Program-made: the position numbers and the translations under genes
The notes under the pieces: generated by a model
The model's input: the letters and a program-made list of their open reading frames with translations, nothing else
Database searches by the model: none
Told to the model about the DNA's origin: nothing
Source: Albidovulum sp.
GTDB lineage: Bacteria > Pseudomonadota > Alphaproteobacteria > Rhodobacterales > Rhodobacteraceae
Length of the DNA: 64,000 nucleotides
NCBI GenBank assembly: GCA_020637635.1
Contig: JACKKB010000006.1
Span: 186,001-250,000, forward strand
Reading direction: 5' to 3'
Shown: positions 48,713 through 56,697 of the stretch, one piece after another
How positions within the stretch are numbered: the first letter of the stretch is position 1
Layout of the letters: each line of letters begins with the position of its first letter

Positions 48713-50167
48713 TCAGACCCCCGTCGCCGGTATGCCCGTCCGCTGCACCGGACGCGGAGCGGTCAGGTCCTTCCACGACGACAACGCCCTGTTGACGGGG
48801 TTGCCGGCCTTGCGGGCGACGAACTGCCCGTGGCCCTCGCGGGTCTCGACCTTGCCGTCATTCACTGCGACGACCCCGCGGGTCAGCGTATAGCGCGGCA
48901 GGCCCTTGACCTTCTGGCCCTCGAAGACGTTGTAGTCGATCGCCGACTGCTGCGAACCGGCGGAGATCACCTTCTCCTTCTCGGGGTCCCAGACCACGAG
49001 ATCGGCATCGGCGCCCACCAGAACTGCGCCCTTTTTCGGGTAGCAATTCAATATCTTGGCGATGTTCGTCGAGGTGACGGCCACGAACTCGTTCATCGTC
49101 AGCCGGCCGGTATTCACCCCATGCGTCCAGAGCATCGGCATCCGGTCCTCAAGCCCGCCGGTGCCGTTCGGGATCTTGGTGAAGTCGCCGACGCCGTAGC
49201 GCTTCTGCTCGGTGGTAAACGCGCAATGGTCGGTCGCCACGACCGAGAGCGAGCCCGACTGCAACCCGGCCCAGAGGCTGTCCTGATGCTTCTTGTTGCG
49301 GAAGGGCGGCGACATGACGCGCCGCGCCGCATGGTCCCAGTCGGCATTGAAATACTCGCTCTCGTCGAGCGTCAGATGCTGGATCAGGGGCTCGCCCCAG
49401 ACCCTCTTTCCCGCCATCCGCGCCCGCCGGATCGCCTCATGGGCGTCCTCGCAGCTCGTATGCACGACATAGAGCGGCACGCCGGCCATGTCGGCGATCA
49501 TGATCGCGCGGTTGGTGGCCTCGCCCTCGACCTGGGGGGGGCGCGAATAGGCATGGGCCTCGGGGCCGGTGTTGCCCTCGGCCAGAAGTCGCGCCGAAAG
49601 CTCCGCCACCACGTCGCCGTTCTCGGCATGGACGAGCGCGATGCCGCCAAGCTCGGCCAGCCGCTTGAACGAGGCATACATCTCGTCGTCATTGACCATG
49701 AGCGCGCCCTTGTAGGCCATGAAGTGCTTGAAGGTGGTGATGCCCTCGGTCTCGATCACGGTCTTCATCTCGTCAAAGACCTTCTCGCCCCACCAGGTCA
49801 CGGCCATGTGGTAGGAATAGTCGCAATTCGCCCGGCCGGACTTGTTGTGCCACATCTTCTTGGCGTCGATGAGGCCCTGCCCCTGCCCCGGCAGCACGAA
49901 GTCGACGACCATCGTGGTCCCGCCCGCGAGCGCCGCGCGGGTGCCGCTCTCGAAATCGTCGGTGGAATAGGTGCCCATGAAGGGCATCTCCAGATGCGTA
50001 TGCGGGTCGATCCCGCCCGGCATGACATAACAGCCGGTGGCGTCGAGGGTCTTGTCGCCCTTCAGGTTTTCACCGATCTGGGCGATCCTGCCACCCTCGA
50101 CCAGCACATCTGCCCTGTAGGTCAGATCGGCGGTAACGATGGTGCCGTTCCTGATGACTGTGGTCAT
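48713..50167 (-). CDS. hydA: Dihydropyrimidinase
   Basis: A 484-residue cyclic amidohydrolase that opens the dihydrouracil or dihydrothymine ring to N-carbamoyl-beta-amino acids, the second step of reductive pyrimidine breakdown. Zinc ligands: GGIDPHTHLEMPFMGT, the carboxylated Lys in TFKHFMAYKGALMV, and VHAENGDVV. SVVATDHCAFTTEQK supplies the catalytic Asp. ADLVVWDPEKEKVISA is the usual C-terminal part. It lies between the atypical 243-residue gene and the ABC ATPase gene; its ribosome site (AGGA) overlaps the stop region of that upstream gene. Confidence 0.95.
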   Translation of the reverse strand: MTTVIRNGTIVTADLTYRADVLVEGGRIAQIGENLKGDKTLDATGCYVMPGGIDPHTHLEMPFMGTYSTDDFESGTRAALAGGTTMVVDFVLPGQGQGLIDAKKMWHNKSGRANCDYSYHMAVTWWGEKVFDEMKTVIETEGITTFKHFMAYKGALMVNDDEMYASFKRLAELGGIALVHAENGDVVAELSARLLAEGNTGPEAHAYSRPPQVEGEATNRAIMIADMAGVPLYVVHTSCEDAHEAIRRARMAGKRVWGEPLIQHLTLDESEYFNADWDHAARRVMSPPFRNKKHQDSLWAGLQSGSLSVVATDHCAFTTEQKRYGVGDFTKIPNGTGGLEDRMPMLWTHGVNTGRLTMNEFVAVTSTNIAKILNCYPKKGAVLVGADADLVVWDPEKEKVISAGSQQSAIDYNVFEGQKVKGLPRYTLTRGVVAVNDGKVETREGHGQFVARKAGNPVNRALSSWKDLTAPRPVQRTGIPATGV

Positions 50168-50176
50168 AGCATTGTC

Positions 50177-50908
50177 CTATCGTCCGAAATATGGTCCTAT
50201 TGCTGGGTAGTAGCCTGCGGCCAAGGGTTGGATTGAGACGGAGTATCCGCCGACTTCCTCTACATGAAGATCGACACAGACAGCTGGGTATCGAATTAGA
50301 ACCGGATCACACCAAACGCCGTTGATCTCTTGAAAACCCGCACGCAGTTCGCCTTCTGCATCGTTATTCGCCGAACCATCAAAGTACCTGTTCGTGCGCC
50401 AAGCTTGCTCCAAGAGCACAAGCGAAATCTCATCGTCAATGGTCTCTGGATAAACGAAATCGCGGGGGTCGTCCTTCTCTGCAACAACCACCGGCGCAGC
50501 TTTGCGCCCCACGGTTTCAAACCACATCGGGTTTCTTGATTTCCGGGCGACGTCAAATTCAACAAATATTCTTTGCTTAGAAGCGACGGTTACGGTTTCG
50601 CCCGTCCACTTAGCTCCGTTTATCCGAATCGAGGACTGAACACCATCTGTGCGGACGTCTCCGACAGGAAAAACGCCCAAGGAGTGGATTTCTGAAACCA
50701 CGACGTCGTTGGTCGAGTTATTAAGGATCTCGTAGCGAGCAGTGAAGTAAATACCGGTTGCCGTTAGGACTGGTGCTCGATTGTAGAGCCAACGAATCTC
50801 CAAATCCGGCGACTTGGACATCCAAGCGTCGAAATTCAAGTAGGTAGTAACGGCAGACAACAACAAGGCAATGCCCGAAATTATTAGTGCCGCGTTTTCG
50901 CGCCTCAC
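50177..50908 (-). CDS. Hypothetical membrane-anchored protein, atypically low GC
   Basis: A 243-residue protein of unknown function. One N-terminal transmembrane helix (NAALIISGIALLLSAVTTYL, residues ~5-24) is followed by a soluble domain rich in beta-type sequence (ARYEILNNSTNDVVVSEI, SIRINGAKWTGETVTV). G+C by eye is about 50%, against roughly 65-70% on both sides, and codons such as CTA, ATA and TTG are frequent, which suggests recent gain. The GTG start overlaps the amidohydrolase TGA (GTGA) and has GGAGG 7 bases upstream, so it is fitted into the operon. hydA starts 9 bp after its stop. Confidence 0.8.
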   Translation of the reverse strand: MRRENAALIISGIALLLSAVTTYLNFDAWMSKSPDLEIRWLYNRAPVLTATGIYFTARYEILNNSTNDVVVSEIHSLGVFPVGDVRTDGVQSSIRINGAKWTGETVTVASKQRIFVEFDVARKSRNPMWFETVGRKAAPVVVAEKDDPRDFVYPETIDDEISLVLLEQAWRTNRYFDGSANNDAEGELRAGFQEINGVWCDPVLIRYPAVCVDLHVEEVGGYSVSIQPLAAGYYPAIGPYFGR

Positions 50909-52155
50909 CCCACAACCTCCGCCGTCTCCAATACCGCGTGCAGGAGCACATCCGTCCCCGCCGCCGCCCACTCGGGCGAAATCTCCTCGGCCTCGTTGTG
51001 GCTCAGCCCGTCGACGCAGGGGCAGAAGATCATTGCGGTCGGCGCCACGTCGTTGATCCAGCAGGCGTCGTGGCCGGCGCCCGAGACGATGTCCATATGG
51101 CTGTAGCCGAGCCGCTCGGCCGCGTTCCGCACCGCCGCGACACAGGTCTCGTCGAAGGCCGGCGGCTCGAACTGGCCCGAGATCTTGTGCTCGAACCCGA
51201 CCCCGATCCCTTCGCAGATGCCCGGCGCGCGGTCGTAGAACTCCTGCTCCATCGCGTGCAGCTTCTCGGGCAGGTGCGAGCGGAAATCGACGGTGAAGAC
51301 GACCTTGCCCGGGATCACGTTGCGGCTGTTGGGATAGACGTCGACATGACCGATGGCGCCGACCGCGCCCGGCTGGTGCTTCATGGCGATCTCGTGGACC
51401 AGCTCGGTCAGAAGCGCGAGGCCCCTTCCGGCGTTCCGGCGCATGTGCATCGGGGTCGATCCGGTATGGCTTTCCTTGCCGGTCACCGTGCATTCGATCC
51501 AGCGCAGCCCCTGCCCGTGGGTCACGACGCCGATATCCCTGCCCTCGGCCTCGAGGATCGGGCCCTGTTCGATGTGCAGCTCGAAGAGCGCATGGATCTT
51601 GCGGCCGCCCGGCCTTTCGTCGCCGACCCAGCCGATCCGCTTCAGCTCGTCGCCGAATTTCCTGCCGTCGTGATCGACGCGATCGTAGGCCCAGTCGAGC
51701 GTGTGCCGCCCGGCGAAGACCCCGCTCGCGAGCATGGCGGGGGCAAAGCGCGTGCCCTCCTCGTTGGTCCAGTTCACCACCACGATCGGGTGCTTCGTCC
51801 GGATGCCGAGGTCGTTCATGGTGCGCACGCATTCCAGCGCACCGAGGACGCCGAGGACGCCGTCATACTTGCCGCCGGTCGGCTGGGTATCGAGATGGCT
51901 GCCCATGTAGACCGGGGCGGCGGCGGGATCCTCGCCCTCGCGCCGGGCGAACATCGTTCCCATCTGGTCAACAGCCATGGTCATGCCGGCCGCCTCGCAC
52001 CAGCGCTGGAAGAGCCGGCGCCCCTCGGCATCGGCGTCGGTCAGCGTCTGGCGGTTGTTGCCGCCGGCGACTCCGGGGCCGATCTTCGCCATCTCCATGA
52101 GGCTGTCCCAGAGACGCGCGGGGTCGATCCTGAGGTTTTCTCCGGCGGCGGGCAT
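50905..52155 (-). CDS. hyuC: Zn-dependent amidohydrolase (N-carbamoyl-beta-alanine amidohydrolase type)
   Basis: A 416-residue M20-family hydrolase. Metal ligands: GSHLDTQPTGGKYDGVLG (His, Asp) and VVNWTNEEGTRF (tandem Glu). ELHIEQGPILEAEG supplies another His and SGAGHDACWI the last. In this locus it should hydrolyse N-carbamoyl-beta-alanine to beta-alanine, CO2 and ammonia, the third step of uracil breakdown; allantoate amidohydrolase is the main alternative. It is the first gene of the operon, with two TGACC-N4-GGTCA sites upstream. Confidence 0.92.
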   Translation of the reverse strand: MPAAGENLRIDPARLWDSLMEMAKIGPGVAGGNNRQTLTDADAEGRRLFQRWCEAAGMTMAVDQMGTMFARREGEDPAAAPVYMGSHLDTQPTGGKYDGVLGVLGALECVRTMNDLGIRTKHPIVVVNWTNEEGTRFAPAMLASGVFAGRHTLDWAYDRVDHDGRKFGDELKRIGWVGDERPGGRKIHALFELHIEQGPILEAEGRDIGVVTHGQGLRWIECTVTGKESHTGSTPMHMRRNAGRGLALLTELVHEIAMKHQPGAVGAIGHVDVYPNSRNVIPGKVVFTVDFRSHLPEKLHAMEQEFYDRAPGICEGIGVGFEHKISGQFEPPAFDETCVAAVRNAAERLGYSHMDIVSGAGHDACWINDVAPTAMIFCPCVDGLSHNEAEEISPEWAAAGTDVLLHAVLETAEVVG

Positions 52156-52212
52156 GGTATACTCCTGTCAGTCTGGACGGGGTCTTCATGCCCCTTGCGA
52201 CGAGTCGTTTTC

Positions 52213-52226
52213 TGACCGTATGGTCA
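52213..52226. promoter_or_regulatory. RutR-type operator 1
   Basis: TGACCGTATGGTCA: half-sites TGACC and GGTCA in inverted order with a 4-bp centre. It resembles the RutR consensus TTGACCAnnTGGTCAA and lies between the divergent hyuC and tetR genes, 58 bp upstream of hyuC. Confidence 0.78.
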
Positions 52227-52246
52227 AGGTTGAGAGCACCACAGCC

Positions 52247-52260
52247 CGACCATACGGTCA
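52247..52260. promoter_or_regulatory. RutR-type operator 2
   Basis: CGACCATACGGTCA is the reverse complement of operator 1 except for its first base. It lies 20 bp before the tetR ATG, so bound repressor would block tetR expression. Centre-to-centre distance to operator 1 is 34 bp, about three helical turns. Confidence 0.78.
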
Positions 52261-52279
52261 ACCTGAATCTGGGGTCCCG

Positions 52280-52930
52280 ATGAGCGCGCCGGAACGACTG
52301 ACGAAACGCGACGCGACACGGCGCGAGAACGAGCGCGTGATCCTCGAGGCGGCCGAGAAGGTCTTTGCCGAGGCCGGCTTCGGCGGCGCGACGATGCAGC
52401 TCATCGCCGACATGGCGGGGCTGCCGAAGGCCAACCTGCACTACTATTTCCCGACCAAGGAGGAACTTTATCGCAAGGTCGTGAGCCGGATCTTCGAGAT
52501 CTGGCTGCGCGCGGCGGCGTGTTTCGACGCCGCCCCCGGCCCGGTCGAGGGCATCGGCGCCTATGTCGAGGCCAAGATGGAGATCTCGCGGCGCCATCCG
52601 CACGGCTCCAAGGTCTGGGCGAGCGAGGTGATGCACGGCGCCCCGGTGATCCAGGACTATCTCGAAACGACGCTGCGCGACTGGACTGCGGGACGGGCGG
52701 CGGTGATCCGGCGCTGGATCGCCGAGGGCAAGATGGCGCCGGTCGATCCGCACCACCTGCTCTACATGCTCTGGGCGACGACCCAGCACTATGCCGATTT
52801 CGGCCACCAGATCGAGACGCTGAATGGTGGCCGGCCGCTTTCGGACCGCCAGTGGCAGGCGGCAACCGCGAGCGTGAAGCGGATCATCCTCGGCGGCATC
52901 GGGGCTGTGGCCACGGGCACCGATTTGTGA
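52280..52930 (+). CDS. rutR: RutR-type TetR-family regulator
   Basis: A 216-residue repressor. The N-terminal TetR helix-turn-helix is FGGATMQLIADMAGLPKANL, then HYYFPTKEELY. The C-terminal ligand domain has the YcdC/RutR pattern (HGSKVWASEVMHGAP, HHLLYMLWATTQHYADF); in RutR this region binds uracil or thymine. It is divergent from hyuC and next to two operators, so it probably represses both and is released by a pyrimidine. A second RutR-type gene lies 1 kb downstream. Confidence 0.9.
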   Translation: MSAPERLTKRDATRRENERVILEAAEKVFAEAGFGGATMQLIADMAGLPKANLHYYFPTKEELYRKVVSRIFEIWLRAAACFDAAPGPVEGIGAYVEAKMEISRRHPHGSKVWASEVMHGAPVIQDYLETTLRDWTAGRAAVIRRWIAEGKMAPVDPHHLLYMLWATTQHYADFGHQIETLNGGRPLSDRQWQAATASVKRIILGGIGAVATGTDL

Positions 52931-52984
52931 ACGTCCGGAGACAATTCTGTTGACGCTCCGGCCGTTTGAGGCCCCAATTCCCGC

Positions 52985-53899
52985 ATGACGTTTCGGACGG
53001 TGGAGACAGAGACGCGGCGGTCGATCCGGCAGGCACGGGTCTTTCACGGGCTTCGCGCCCGGCTTCTCTATGCCGTGATCGGCTGGCTCACGCGCCATGC
53101 CACGCACCTGACCTTCATGAACTACGGCTATGCCGGCGCGCTGCCGGCCCCGCTGAGGCCCGAGGACGAGGCGCAGCGGATCCCGGCGCAGCTCTATCAT
53201 GCCGTCGCGGGCCAGGCCGACCTTCGCGGTCGCCGGGTGCTCGATGTCGGCACCGGGCGCGGAGGCGGCGCGCGCCACGTGCAGGTCTATTTCGGCCCGC
53301 AAAGCACGACGGGTTGCGATCTGACGGCGGGCATCCTCGACTTCTGCCGGCGCGTGCATCGACATGTTCCCGGGCTCGACTTCGTGGCCTCGGACGCGAT
53401 GGCGCTGCCGTTCGCGGCGGCGAGCTTCGATGCCGTCCTCAGTGTCGAGAGCGCCCATTGCTACCCCGAGCGGGAGCGATTCTTCGCCGAGGCGGCGCGG
53501 GTCCTGACCCCGGGCGGTGTCTTCCTGTTCGCCGATTTCACCCCGGCCGACACCCGCGAGGCGCCCGGCGCCTGGCTTGCACGGACCAAGGCCGAACTTG
53601 CCCGGGCAGGATTCGAGAGGATCTGCTTCGAGGACATCACCGCGGGCGTGGTGCGCGGGCTCGCGGCCGACAGCGACCGGCGCTGCGCCGAGATTGAGCG
53701 CCGCTTTCCGCGTGGCACGCGACGGCTGGCGCGGCTTTGGGCGGGAACGACGGAAAGCTGGATCTACGACGATTTCCGCGGGGGTCGGCGGCGCTACTAC
53801 CGGGGCCGGATGGAGCGCGCCGGCGCCCTGCCGGAACGCCACGCGCGCCCGGCCCGCGTCGATTATGGTTTGACCGCGGAGTTGGAGCCAACTACCTGA
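52985..53899 (+). CDS. Class I SAM-dependent methyltransferase
   Basis: A 304-residue methyltransferase. The SAM-binding motif I is VLDVGTGRGGGARHV near residue 85, motif II is near VASDAMALPFAAASFDAV, and motif III is ARVLTPGGVFLFADF. An N-terminal helical extension (~75 residues) and a basic Tyr/Arg-rich C-terminus (RGGRRRYYRGRM) resemble actinobacterial lipid or small-molecule methyltransferases; the substrate is unknown. It lies on the plus strand between two RutR-type regulator genes, and its end overlaps a palindrome (53880). Pyrimidine breakdown needs no methylation, so its role here is not explained. Confidence 0.85.
   Translation: MTFRTVETETRRSIRQARVFHGLRARLLYAVIGWLTRHATHLTFMNYGYAGALPAPLRPEDEAQRIPAQLYHAVAGQADLRGRRVLDVGTGRGGGARHVQVYFGPQSTTGCDLTAGILDFCRRVHRHVPGLDFVASDAMALPFAAASFDAVLSVESAHCYPERERFFAEAARVLTPGGVFLFADFTPADTREAPGAWLARTKAELARAGFERICFEDITAGVVRGLAADSDRRCAEIERRFPRGTRRLARLWAGTTESWIYDDFRGGRRRYYRGRMERAGALPERHARPARVDYGLTAELEPTT
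53880..53893. promoter_or_regulatory. Palindrome upstream of the second RutR-type gene
   Basis: AGTTGG-ag-CCAACT is a perfect 6-bp inverted repeat with a 2-bp centre, inside the last codons of the methyltransferase gene and 31 bp before the next tetR start. The position suits an autoregulatory operator, but it is unlike the TGACC/GGTCA sites. Confidence 0.4.
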
Positions 53900-53923
53900 C
53901 AGGAAGGCAGTCAGGAGGGGACC

Positions 53924-54547
53924 TTGGCCGAACCGACGCCGGCCGCGCGGCCGCTTACCCGGATTCAGCAGAAGAACCGCGAGACGATCCTCAACGCGGC
54001 GCTCGACGTCTTCTCGCAGCATGGCTTCCGCGGCGCCACGCTCGACCAGATCGCCGAGGTCTCGGGGCTCTCGAAGCCGAACCTGCTTTACTACTTCCCC
54101 TCCAAGGAAGAGATCCACGCCCAGCTTCTGGCGACGCTCATGGACACCTGGCTGGCCCCGCTCAGGGCGCTCGATCCCGGGGGCGACCCGGTTGCGGAGG
54201 TGCTGGCCTATGTGCACCGCAAGCTGGAGCTCAGCCGCGACTATCCGCGCGAAAGCCGGCTTTTCGCCAACGAGGTGCTGCAGGGCGCGCCACGGATCAT
54301 GGCGGGTCTCGCGGGCGATCTGAAGCGGCTCGTCGACGACAAGTCCGAGGTGCTGCGGCGCTGGATGGAAGAGGGGCGGCTTGCCGAACTGCCGCCGCAT
54401 CACCTGATCTTCTCGATCTGGGCGCTGACCCAGCACTATGCCGATTTCGACGTGCAGGTGCGTGCGGTTCTCGGGCCCGGCCACGATCCCTACGCCGAGG
54501 CGGACCGCTTCCTCGACACGCTCTTTCGCAGGCTTCTCGTGCCCTAG
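53924..54547 (+). CDS. Second RutR-type TetR-family regulator
   Basis: A 207-residue repressor with the same domains as the one at 52280: HTH in FRGATLDQIAEVSGLSKPNL, then LYYFPSKEEIH, and ligand domain with RLFANEVLQGAP and HHLIFSIWALTQHYADF. I chose TTG at 53924 because AGGAGGGG lies 4-5 bases upstream and the family start follows; no ATG is well placed. It is convergent with the operon end of preA, overlapping the small membrane protein gene by 4 bp. Two RutR paralogues in one locus suggest separate control of the two minus-strand operons. Confidence 0.9.
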   Translation: MAEPTPAARPLTRIQQKNRETILNAALDVFSQHGFRGATLDQIAEVSGLSKPNLLYYFPSKEEIHAQLLATLMDTWLAPLRALDPGGDPVAEVLAYVHRKLELSRDYPRESRLFANEVLQGAPRIMAGLAGDLKRLVDDKSEVLRRWMEEGRLAELPPHHLIFSIWALTQHYADFDVQVRAVLGPGHDPYAEADRFLDTLFRRLLVP

Positions 54548-54831
54548 CGGCGCCGCTCGGCCCAGCGGCGGTAGCGCACCGTGATCTCGGATTCGAAGAT
54601 CTTGAAGCCGAGCCAGTTGATCAGCACGACGGTACCGTAGAGCGCCAGTTCGGCCGTCTGCCAGAGCGCGCCGAGGCGCACCGCGTCCCAGCCGCCGCTG
54701 CGCAGGAAGCGAAGGTTGGCCATCGCATGGACAAAGAGGTTGATCGAGGCAAAGGCCAGCACGGTCGCCGTCATGCCTGCGCCGAGAAAGACGAGGGCCA
54801 GGGGCCACCGGGTGATGTTGACGATCTGCAT
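54544..54831 (-). CDS. Small membrane protein at the end of the pre operon
   Basis: A 95-residue protein with two hydrophobic stretches (residues ~10-36 and ~57-76) and a basic tail (RYRRWAERRR). It lies 49 bp after preA on the same strand and overlaps the convergent tetR gene by 4 bp at its 3' end. I do not recognise a function. Confidence 0.75.
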   Translation of the reverse strand: MQIVNITRWPLALVFLGAGMTATVLAFASINLFVHAMANLRFLRSGGWDAVRLGALWQTAELALYGTVVLINWLGFKIFESEITVRYRRWAERRR

Positions 54832-54880
54832 GTGCCGCTTCCGCCGGCGAGGATGCCGGCGGCGGCGTGCCGGCGCAAGA

Positions 54881-56185
54881 CTATTCGGCCGCCTTCACCG
54901 CCATCGGATTGTTCGGATGCGTGGTCCAGTTGGCATAGTCGCCGACCTTGCGCCCGGTGCGCGGATCGGTCTCGCCCTTCTTCAGCGGCCGCATGGTGAT
55001 GCAGTTGTCGACCGGGCACACGTCGATGCAGAGGTTGCAGGCGACGCATTCGGCATCGTTCACCTCGAAGGTCCTGCCCTCCTTCATCCAGATCGCCTGA
55101 TGCGAGGTATCCTCGCAGGCGGCAAAGCAGCGGCCGCATTTTATGCAGAGATCCTGGTCGATCTCGGCCTTGGTGACGTAGTTGAGATTGAGCTGGTTCC
55201 AGTCGGTCACGTTCGGAACCGCCCGGCCGACCAGATCGGCGGTGCCGCCAAGGCCCTTTTCATCGAGATATTGCGACAGACCGGAGATCATCTCCTGCAC
55301 GATCTTGAAGCCGTAGGTCATCGCGGCCGTGCAGACCTGCACATTGCCCGCCCCGAGGGCGAGGAACTCCGCCGCGTCGCGCCATGTCGTGACGCCGCCG
55401 ATGCCCGAGATCGGCAGTCCCCGCGTCTCGGGATTCCGCGCGATCTCCGACACCATGCTGAGCGCGATGGGCTTCACCGCGGGCCCGCAATAGCCGCCAT
55501 GCGCGCCCTTGCCGTCGATCGTCGGTTCGGGGGCGAAACTGTCGAGGTTCACGCTGGTGATGGAGTTGATCGTGTTGATGAGGCTGACCGCATCCGCGCC
55601 GCCGCGCCTGGCCGCCTCGGCCGGTCTGCGAATGTCCGAGATATTGGGCGTCAGCTTGACGATGCAGGGCATGCGGGAATACTGCTTCACCCAGCGCGTC
55701 ACCATCTCGATGTATTCCGGCACCTGCCCCACGGCCGAGCCCATGCCGCGTTCGCTCATCCCGTGCGGGCAGCCGAAGTTCAGCTCCACCCCGTCGGCGC
55801 CGGTATCCTCGATGCGCATCAGGATGTCCTTCCAGCTCTCCTCGTCGCAGGGCACCATGAGCGAGATCACCAGCGCCCGGTCGGGCCAGTCGCGCTTCAC
55901 GCGGCGGATCTCGTCGAGGTTGGTCTGCAGCGGCCGGTCGGTGATCAGCTCGATGTTGTTCAACCCCAGCAGCCGCCGGTCCGCGCCCCAGATGGCGCCA
56001 TAGCGGGGGCCGTTCACGTTCACGATCGGCGGGCCCTCGGAACCGAGCGTCTTCCACACGACCCCGCCCCAACCGGCCTCGAAGGCGCGGCGGACGTTGT
56101 ATTCCTTGTCGGTGGGCGGCGCCGAGGCCAGCCAGAAGGGGTTGGGCGAGGTGATGCCGATGAAAGTCGTCGTCAGGTTGGCCAA
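54881..56185 (-). CDS. preA: NAD-dependent dihydropyrimidine dehydrogenase subunit PreA
   Basis: A 434-residue subunit that, with PreT, reduces uracil or thymine to the 5,6-dihydro form, the first step of the reductive pathway. The FMN-containing TIM barrel covers residues ~5-330 (ITSPNPFWLASAPPTDKEYNV, then LNFGCPHGMSERGMGSAVGQ with the catalytic Cys region). Two 4Fe-4S clusters follow: CIKCGRCFAACED and CVACNLCIDVCPVDNC. It lies one base downstream of the GFA-family gene. Confidence 0.95.
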   Translation of the reverse strand: MANLTTTFIGITSPNPFWLASAPPTDKEYNVRRAFEAGWGGVVWKTLGSEGPPIVNVNGPRYGAIWGADRRLLGLNNIELITDRPLQTNLDEIRRVKRDWPDRALVISLMVPCDEESWKDILMRIEDTGADGVELNFGCPHGMSERGMGSAVGQVPEYIEMVTRWVKQYSRMPCIVKLTPNISDIRRPAEAARRGGADAVSLINTINSITSVNLDSFAPEPTIDGKGAHGGYCGPAVKPIALSMVSEIARNPETRGLPISGIGGVTTWRDAAEFLALGAGNVQVCTAAMTYGFKIVQEMISGLSQYLDEKGLGGTADLVGRAVPNVTDWNQLNLNYVTKAEIDQDLCIKCGRCFAACEDTSHQAIWMKEGRTFEVNDAECVACNLCIDVCPVDNCITMRPLKKGETDPRTGRKVGDYANWTTHPNNPMAVKAAE

Positions 56186-56186
56186 G

Positions 56187-56651
56187 TCAGCTCTCCTTCA
56201 GAGTTGCGGCAAATCCCGCAATGAGCCCCGGATACTCTTCGGGCGACGGGAATTTCGGGTAGCTATGCGGCGCGCCGGTCTGTGCCCAGGGAAGCTTTTC
56301 GGAAACGTAGGTCTCGATGAAGGGCGCGAACCAGGCGGTATCGTCCAGCATCACCGCGCGCAGGTTCACGAAGGGCCGGGCTTCGTCGAAGGTGGTGAAG
56401 ACCCAGCCATGGCAGTCCGGGCAGTGGTGGTGGTGGATGTCTGGCCCCTTGAGTCCGCCGATGACGGGCGTGCCCGCGATCACCGCGAATCCGTCCAGCG
56501 GGATCATCGCGGTGGTGGAAAAGGCGCTGCCCGACATGCGCTGACACCCGGTGCAATGGCAGGCCGACGTCACGATCGGCTGGCGGGTCACGCGAAAGCG
56601 CAGCCCGCCGCAGCGGCAGCCGCCTTCAGCCGGAAGGGTCATCGGTCGCAT
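56187..56651 (-). CDS. GFA-family (DUF636) zinc protein
   Basis: A 154-residue protein of the GFA/CENP-V family (named after glutathione-dependent formaldehyde-activating enzyme). Zinc ligands: CRCGGLRF, then CHCTGCQRMSG, and HHHHCPDCHGW. Most GFA proteins have no proven activity. It sits between preT and preA, 1 bp from preA, so it is made together with the dehydrogenase. ATG 56651 is chosen; ATG 56642 is also possible. A role in pyrimidine breakdown is suggested only by position. Confidence 0.87.
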   Translation of the reverse strand: MRPMTLPAEGGCRCGGLRFRVTRQPIVTSACHCTGCQRMSGSAFSTTAMIPLDGFAVIAGTPVIGGLKGPDIHHHHCPDCHGWVFTTFDEARPFVNLRAVMLDDTAWFAPFIETYVSEKLPWAQTGAPHSYPKFPSPEEYPGLIAGFAATLKES

Positions 56652-56697
56652 GGTGTCCCCGGCCCCTCTCGTGGCGGCAGATGCGGCCCTGCGTGGG

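Noticed and set aside
46904..50236. A 1110-codon open frame antisense to the pyrimidine ABC and hydA genes
   Set aside because: It is a shadow of ABC permease, ATPase and dihydropyrimidinase genes.
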